A stretch of 18,091 nt of DNA, from the NCBI GenBank assembly GCA_038231615.1, contig JBBRLA010000093.1, positions 1-18,091 of the forward strand. Direction: 5' to 3'. This document shows, in pieces, positions 13,865-18,091 of this stretch; position 1 is the stretch's first letter; the number at the start of each line of letters is the position of its first letter. The stretch is from JBBRLA01 sp038231615 (GTDB lineage Bacteria; Myxococcota_A; Polyangia; Palsa-1104; JAEUJZ01). Below the pieces are notes generated by a model that worked only from the letters and a program-made list of their open reading frames with translations, was not told where the DNA came from and did not search any database. Both the position numbers and the translations under genes were made by a program.

Positions 13865-15580
13865 ATGACCGCCCTTCAGGCTGCATTTTTCCAGTCTCCC
13901 CCGACGCTTGGCAACCAGTACGATGACGATCGGGTGCTGCGTTCGTATCTCCTGCGGACGCTGCCCGCCGACATGTTGCGGGACATCGAACCCGCCCTGC
14001 GGGAGATGGGCGAGCTTTCGGGTGGGCCCTTCCATGACCTCCAGCTTCGCGATCGGCTGAATGAGCCGCGCCTGACCCAGTGGGACGCCTGGGGGCACCG
14101 CATTGATCGCGTCGAGGTCTCGCCCCTGTGGCAGGCGGCCGCCCGCCTGGCGGCGGAGAAGGGGCTCATCGCCACGGCCTACGAGCGGGCCCACGGCGAG
14201 CTGTCCCGGGTGCACCACTTCGCGCTGACGTACCTTTTCGAGCCTTCCAGCGATGTCTACACCTGTCCCCTGGCGATGACGGACGGGGCGGCCAAGACCC
14301 TTCTGGCCCACGGCAACCGCGCACTTGTGGATCGGGCGCTGCCGCGCCTGACCTCCCGCGACCCGGCGCGCATGTGGACCTCGGGGCAGTGGATGACCGA
14401 GCGCACAGGCGGATCGGACGTGGGCCTTACCGAGACGGTGGCGCGGCTGGAGGACGGGCAGTGGCGCCTCTTTGGGACCAAGTGGTTCACCAGCGCCGCC
14501 ACCTCGGAGATGGCCCTGACCCTGGCCCGGCCCGAGGGCAACGGCCCCGGCGGGCGCGGCCTGGCACTCTTCTACCTGGAAACCCGCGACGACGCCGGCC
14601 GGTATAATGGCATCGCCATCAACCGCTTGAAAGACAAGCTGGGCACGCGCAAGGTGCCCACCGCCGAGCTGACGCTGACCGGCACCCGGGCCCAGCCGGT
14701 GGCCGGGCTCTCCGACGGGGTGCGGGCCATCGCGCCGATGCTCAACGTCACCCGGACATGGAACGCCGTCGGGGCTGTGGGGGGGATGCGCCGGGCGCTG
14801 GCGCTTTCTCGGGACTACGCCCAACGCCGGGTGGCCTTCGGGGCGCGGCTGGCAGACAAGCCGCTGCATAGGGAGACGCTGGCCGGGATGCAGGCGGAAT
14901 ACGATGGCGCGTTCCACCTGGCCTTCCGCGCGGTGGAGCTTCTGGGCCAGGAGGAGGCCGGTACCTTGAGCCCGGGGGAGGTCGAACTCTTGCGCATCTT
15001 GGTGCCCATCGCCAAGCTCTTGACCGGCAAGCAGGCGGTGGCCGTGGCCAGCGAGGCCCTGGAGGCGTTCGGCGGCGCGGGTTACGTGGAGGACACCGGG
15101 TTGCCGCGGCTTCTGCGGGATGCGCAGGTGCTCTCGATCTGGGAGGGGACGACCAACGTGCTTTCCCTGGATGTGCTGCGGGCATTGAGCAAGGGCGCAG
15201 CGCTCTCGGCCTGGCAAGAGGAGGCGGCACAGCTTTGCGCGCTGACCCGGGAGCCTCGCCTGGTGGCGGCGGCGCGGGTGGCGCGGGAGACGCTGGATCG
15301 GGCGGAGCGCTTCGCCCTTCTGGCGATGAGCCGGGAGCCCCAGGGCATGGAGGCCGGGGCGCGGCGCTTCGCCATGACACTGGGGCGGTCGATGGAGCTG
15401 GCACTGCTCCTGCGGCATGGGCAGTGGGCCCTCGATCACCAGCAGGACGGGCGGCCGGCGGCGGCGGCCCTGCGGTTTTTGCGCAACGGCATCGACCTTC
15501 TGGGGGAGGACGCGCTGGCGGATGATCTGGCGGAGAGCGCCGCGCTGGCCAACGATACGGAGCTGCCCTTTGGCGGTTAG
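13865..15580 (+). CDS. AidB-like acyl-CoA dehydrogenase family flavoprotein
   Basis: A 571-residue protein that follows the E. coli AidB layout. It has an opening like FFQSPPTLGNQYDDDRVL (AidB: FNQPIPLNNSNLYLSD), a DAWGHRIDRVEVSPLW segment (AidB: DAQGRRLDDVRFHPAW), and the flavin-site signature MTERTGGSDV from residue 177. Further on come FGTKWFTSAATSEMAL, RLKDKLGTRKVP, FGGAGYVEDTGLPRLLRDAQ, and IWEGTTNVLSLDVLR with the usual catalytic-base Glu at 427. AidB is an FAD protein induced in the adaptive response to DNA alkylation, with weak isovaleryl-CoA dehydrogenase activity and DNA binding. Plain acyl-CoA oxidation is the alternative role, but the N-terminal signature favours the AidB branch. 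The gene has its own operator-controlled promoter. Its TAG stop shares bases with the convergent gene's TAA. Confidence 0.86.
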   Translation: MTALQAAFFQSPPTLGNQYDDDRVLRSYLLRTLPADMLRDIEPALREMGELSGGPFHDLQLRDRLNEPRLTQWDAWGHRIDRVEVSPLWQAAARLAAEKGLIATAYERAHGELSRVHHFALTYLFEPSSDVYTCPLAMTDGAAKTLLAHGNRALVDRALPRLTSRDPARMWTSGQWMTERTGGSDVGLTETVARLEDGQWRLFGTKWFTSAATSEMALTLARPEGNGPGGRGLALFYLETRDDAGRYNGIAINRLKDKLGTRKVPTAELTLTGTRAQPVAGLSDGVRAIAPMLNVTRTWNAVGAVGGMRRALALSRDYAQRRVAFGARLADKPLHRETLAGMQAEYDGAFHLAFRAVELLGQEEAGTLSPGEVELLRILVPIAKLLTGKQAVAVASEALEAFGGAGYVEDTGLPRLLRDAQVLSIWEGTTNVLSLDVLRALSKGAALSAWQEEAAQLCALTREPRLVAAARVARETLDRAERFALLAMSREPQGMEAGARRFAMTLGRSMELALLLRHGQWALDHQQDGRPAAAALRFLRNGIDLLGEDALADDLAESAALANDTELPFGG

Positions 15581-17538
15581 CGGGCGATGATCTCGAAGAG
15601 CTGGCGCCGGGCGTGCTGGTAGGGGGCGCCGCGGGTCGGCCACGAGGGTTTTTGCCCCACCCGCGCCTCGGCCAGAGCCAGGGGGCAAAGCGTAGCGGCG
15701 ATGGTCTCGGCCCGCACGGGATCGATGGCCCGCGCGAGCTGGAAGTACCCCGCGTCTCCGATGCCGCGCCGCCACTGCTTCAGCCGGATGGAGGGCACGA
15801 CCCCGGCGAAGCCCAGCGAATGGGCGGGAAAGGCGGCCTGCGTTCCCGGGTAGACCAGCACCCCATCCCCGTTGGCGTGGTCGCCGTGCTGGTTGTGGAA
15901 AGTCTCGGCCTGAAGGAACGGGTCCACGGGCCCCTGGCCGCCCCGGTTGTCGTCATTCCAGAAGGTAGACTCCCAGTAAAACCAGCGATCGATGCCGTAT
16001 CGGGCCTGGATCCACCCGTTGGCCACCAGCGATAGAGCGCCGCCGTCCAGCAGGAACGAGCCGGTCTGCGGCAGGGCGCCATTGTAGATCCACACCTGCT
16101 TGCCCAGGCGCCGGGCCCGCGCAACTTTCGCCGGGTCATAGGATGCCGCGTGGACAATGGGCAGGGAGACGGGCTGCCCGGCCGGGTCCGACGAGCAGGT
16201 GTGGGCCACGCGCAGCGTTCGCAACAGGGTCCCGGCGGCGGCCAGCGCGGCCAGCCACCTTGGGCCCAGTGGGCTCGCGCACTGTTCATCGACGGCATAC
16301 AGGATGACGTCGCGTTGCATTGGGGATACCGGACCCAAGGCCGCAAGGGCCGCCAGCACGGCCTGCACCTGCGCCACTCGATCGGGCGTGGGGGCGCCCA
16401 GCGTGCCATAGGTGCCCAGGACCAGCAGGTCGGCGCCGCGGCCTTCCCCTGGGCCGTCATACCCATGGCGCGGGGTGAAGAGCGCCCCGGTCAGGGCGTC
16501 CTTTTGTGCCTCGACATCGGCGGGGGTGTTCAGGCGGTACGCCGGGCTCAGGCCGTGCCGGTGCATAAGCTGAAGGTAGTGCGCCACCGCTTGTGGGCCG
16601 CCCCCGCGGTGGAGGATCTCGTCGGGGCTGTAGTAGACCAGGGTGCGCGCGGCGGGGTAGGGCAGGGGGGTCGGGCCGACGCGCAACTCGATGGGTAGGG
16701 TGGCGATGAGCGGGGGCCCGAATGCCGGCGATGCCGGGGGCGGCGGAGCGCCCGAAGCCGGCGATGGGCGCGAGGCTCCCGACGTGTGCCGCGATGGGTC
16801 CGGCGATGGCGCTGGGGACCGGGCGGTCCCGGGCAGGGCGGACCCGCGGACCTGCACCTGTCCCTGGTATTCCCCAGGGGGGGCATTCATGGGCACGGTG
16901 ACGTCGAACCACACCACCCGGTTCTCGCCGTTCTGTACGGTCATCGGATAGTCGGCCCACGACGGCGCCACCTCTACCGGGATCAGCGGGTCGGGCACCC
17001 AGCCGAGCTGTCCCGCGTCTGCCGGCATGGCCCCCACCGCCCAGCCCAGGGACTCGCCACGGTCCTTTCCCCCCGAGCGCCGCCGGACCTCCAGATCATG
17101 GGTCACGAAACGCTCGATCGAGCGCCACGGCAGCCCAAAGGGGACCTGCGCCTGGGCCGCCGCGGGGGCCGGCAGTGTGGAGAGCACCGCCTGTCCCGGT
17201 CCTCGCAAGGAGAAAAGGTCCACCGTGACCCCGACCAGCGGCGCTTCGCCCGCGCTGACCACCACCTGGAACGCCACCGTCTCGCCCGGCAAGGCGATCA
17301 GGCGCACCGGCTGCCCCGGCGACCATATTCCGTTGTCCCGGCCCCGGGCCGATGCCGGCAGCGGGTCTCGACTGCCGATGCGTTCTCCGTCGTCGACCAC
17401 CCACACCTTTGGTGGGCCGATGCCCGTGCCGCCGCCCCGCCTGGTGCACCCGAGCAGCGCGCCCAGCAGGCCCACCGCGACACTCGCCTTTGACCACGGC
17501 CATGCCCTGTCGCTGCTCCTGCGCCGGAAATGTCTCAC
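15577..17538 (-). CDS. Lipoprotein with C-terminal DUF4091 (GH123-like) domain
   Basis: A 653-residue protein from GTG 17538; no clear ribosome site precedes it, so the start is moderately uncertain. An Arg-rich n-region and hydrophobic stretch (VAVGLLGALL) lead to lipobox LLGC with Cys31, followed by a Gly-rich spacer. An N-terminal beta-rich region (about 45-240) has a GETVAFQVVV strand typical of the module preceding DUF4091. Then comes a Pro/Ser-rich insert (about 240-275) and a barrel-like catalytic region. The C-terminal DUF4091 traits are QVWIYNGALP, YGIDRWFYWESTFWNDDN, GDGVLVYPG and PSIRLKQWRRGIGDAGYF. The fold is associated with glycoside hydrolases near GH123; the substrate is unknown. 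It probably acts on polysaccharide at the cell surface or in the periplasm. It overlaps the AidB-like gene by four bases in convergent orientation. Confidence 0.84.
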   Translation of the reverse strand: MRHFRRRSSDRAWPWSKASVAVGLLGALLGCTRRGGGTGIGPPKVWVVDDGERIGSRDPLPASARGRDNGIWSPGQPVRLIALPGETVAFQVVVSAGEAPLVGVTVDLFSLRGPGQAVLSTLPAPAAAQAQVPFGLPWRSIERFVTHDLEVRRRSGGKDRGESLGWAVGAMPADAGQLGWVPDPLIPVEVAPSWADYPMTVQNGENRVVWFDVTVPMNAPPGEYQGQVQVRGSALPGTARSPAPSPDPSRHTSGASRPSPASGAPPPPASPAFGPPLIATLPIELRVGPTPLPYPAARTLVYYSPDEILHRGGGPQAVAHYLQLMHRHGLSPAYRLNTPADVEAQKDALTGALFTPRHGYDGPGEGRGADLLVLGTYGTLGAPTPDRVAQVQAVLAALAALGPVSPMQRDVILYAVDEQCASPLGPRWLAALAAAGTLLRTLRVAHTCSSDPAGQPVSLPIVHAASYDPAKVARARRLGKQVWIYNGALPQTGSFLLDGGALSLVANGWIQARYGIDRWFYWESTFWNDDNRGGQGPVDPFLQAETFHNQHGDHANGDGVLVYPGTQAAFPAHSLGFAGVVPSIRLKQWRRGIGDAGYFQLARAIDPVRAETIAATLCPLALAEARVGQKPSWPTRGAPYQHARRQLFEIIAR

Positions 17539-17701
17539 CGGCCGTACTTATCGCGGATCGTCCCCTCAAGTCGAGGCCGCGGAAGCCGCCCCCCGCTTTT
17601 CATGACCGCTTCATGATCGCGAAGACCGCCGTTCCCGCGCCGATGCGTTTCCCGCGAGCCTGGGCTTGCCGGGGCGTGTAAGATAGAGATAAGGATCAAT
17701 G

Positions 17702-18091
17702 ATGAAGACCCGTGATGTTGTCGTGCTAAGACTGGCTGCCGTTCTATCGCTGGTAGGTGGCCGTGGACCGGCCGGTCGCTGGCGTGTCGCTCTGACCGCG
17801 GGCCTTCTTTCTTGGGCGTGGGCGTGGGCGTGGGCCGCGGGCGGCGAGGCGCTCGCGCAGAGCTACCCGCAGCCCGGTTACCCGCAGCCCGGTTACCCGC
17901 AGCAGGGTGCCCCCCAGCCAGGCTACCCGCCACAGGGATACCCCCAGCCCGCCTATCCTCAGCAGCGCTACCCCCAGCCCGGTTACCCGCAGGGCGCCTC
18001 ACCACCGGGCTACCCGCCACAGGGATACCCCCAGCCCGCCTACCCCCAGCCCCCGGCGGCGCCCTTGCCGCCGGTCTCGACGCCCTCGTCG
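17702..18091 (+). CDS. Exported PYPQPG-repeat protein, N-terminal part (3' end outside window)
   Basis: The frame opens at the tandem ATGs 17699/17702 and stays open to the window end. AAGGA lies six bases before the second ATG, which I prefer; TAAGAT at 17679-17684 could be the -10 box. The first 50 or so residues hold two hydrophobic stretches (VVVLRLAAVLSLVGG and VALTAGLLSWAWAWAWAAGG) and an ALA-QS cleavage site, so it is exported, probably with a long signal region. The mature part is built of Tyr-Pro-Gln-Pro-Gly-type units (YPQPGYPQPGYPQQ...GYPPQGYPQPAYPQ). Low-complexity Pro/Gln/Tyr stretches like this often precede a folded domain in myxobacterial membrane or surface proteins; that domain is beyond the edge. 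The function cannot be told from this part. Confidence 0.75.
   Translation, partial: MKTRDVVVLRLAAVLSLVGGRGPAGRWRVALTAGLLSWAWAWAWAAGGEALAQSYPQPGYPQPGYPQQGAPQPGYPPQGYPQPAYPQQRYPQPGYPQGASPPGYPPQGYPQPAYPQPPAAPLPPVSTPSS
17813..17836 (+). repeat. TGGGCG microsatellite encoding (Trp-Ala)4 in a signal peptide
   Basis: Three perfect TGGGCG units (17813-17830) and a fourth TGGGCC (17831-17836) encode WAWAWAWA in the hydrophobic core of the signal region. Slippage would add or remove two residues at a time and keep the frame. Confidence 0.85.
17862..18050 (+). repeat. PYPQPG-coding repeat region with a 35-bp perfect duplicate
   Basis: The region is made of degenerate 15-base units coding Tyr-Pro-Gln-Pro-Gly variants. 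A 35-base stretch at 17921-17955 recurs exactly at 18008-18042, 87 bases (29 codons) later, showing recent internal duplication. The array continues toward the window edge. Confidence 0.85.

Noticed and set aside
13859..15775. A long open frame (638 codons) on the minus strand opposite the AidB-like gene
   Set aside because: Its translation is Arg/Gly/Pro/His-rich without domain motifs, and the plus strand there carries clear acyl-CoA dehydrogenase signatures. Long antisense frames are expected at this GC content.
17535..18020. A 161-codon minus-strand frame over the PYPQPG region
   Set aside because: It is the reverse reading of the repeat array (AGNRAAG units) and crosses the probable promoters of two divergent genes.

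Overview
The window is uniformly GC-rich and gene-dense. It carries a lipid acyltransferase, several secreted or lipid-anchored proteins (RCC1 propeller, Cys-rich lipoprotein, Pro/Gly/Asp-rich lipoproteins, DUF4091 protein), large AAA and WD40 ATPases and a PP2C phosphatase. This mix resembles Myxococcota (myxobacteria and relatives). That placement is an inference from gene content; no rRNA, tRNA or phylogenetic marker is present.

Layout. 2-904 (+): C-terminal part of a WS/DGAT-type acyltransferase with an EAKP-repeat tail, cut by the window edge. 959-2122 (-): exported seven-repeat RCC1 protein. 2236-2751 (-): Cys-rich lipoprotein. 2896-5049 (+): double-AAA ATPase with a dead first and live second ATPase domain, followed by a small acidic protein (5141-5719, +) with no recognised family. 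5804-6721 (-): unknown lipoprotein. 6838-7038 (-): four-Cys mini-protein, probably zinc-binding. 7067-7153 (-): remnant of a SanA/YdcF (DUF218) gene. 7162-12725 (-): two-gene overlapping operon. Its first gene encodes a trypsin-like protease fused to a STAND-type AAA ATPase. Its second encodes a related AAA ATPase, a membrane segment and about 15 WD40 repeats. 12836-13798 (+): PP2C phosphatase, divergent from that operon. 13865-15580 (+): AidB-like acyl-CoA dehydrogenase behind three tandem palindromes. 15577-17538 (-): lipoprotein with a DUF4091 domain. 17702-18091 (+): start of an exported PYPQPG-repeat protein, cut by the edge. No gap between genes exceeds 300 bases.

The best candidate for an undescribed system is 7162-13798. 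A protease-ATPase and an ATPase-TM-WD40 protein are translationally coupled (GTGA overlap) and share the same ATPase family, with a phosphatase reading away from the same control region. The layout resembles sensor/NTPase/effector conflict modules: WD40 repeats as sensor, AAA domains as switch, trypsin domain as effector. Function is inferred, not shown.

The second point of interest is regulatory. The AidB-like gene has an evenly spaced operator (three 8-bp palindromes, 11-bp period) that also reads as GTTC-N7-GTTC, the LexA box form of alphaproteobacteria. Several genes also have a TACACT- or TATGCT-like -10 box exactly six bases before the start codon, which suggests leaderless mRNAs.
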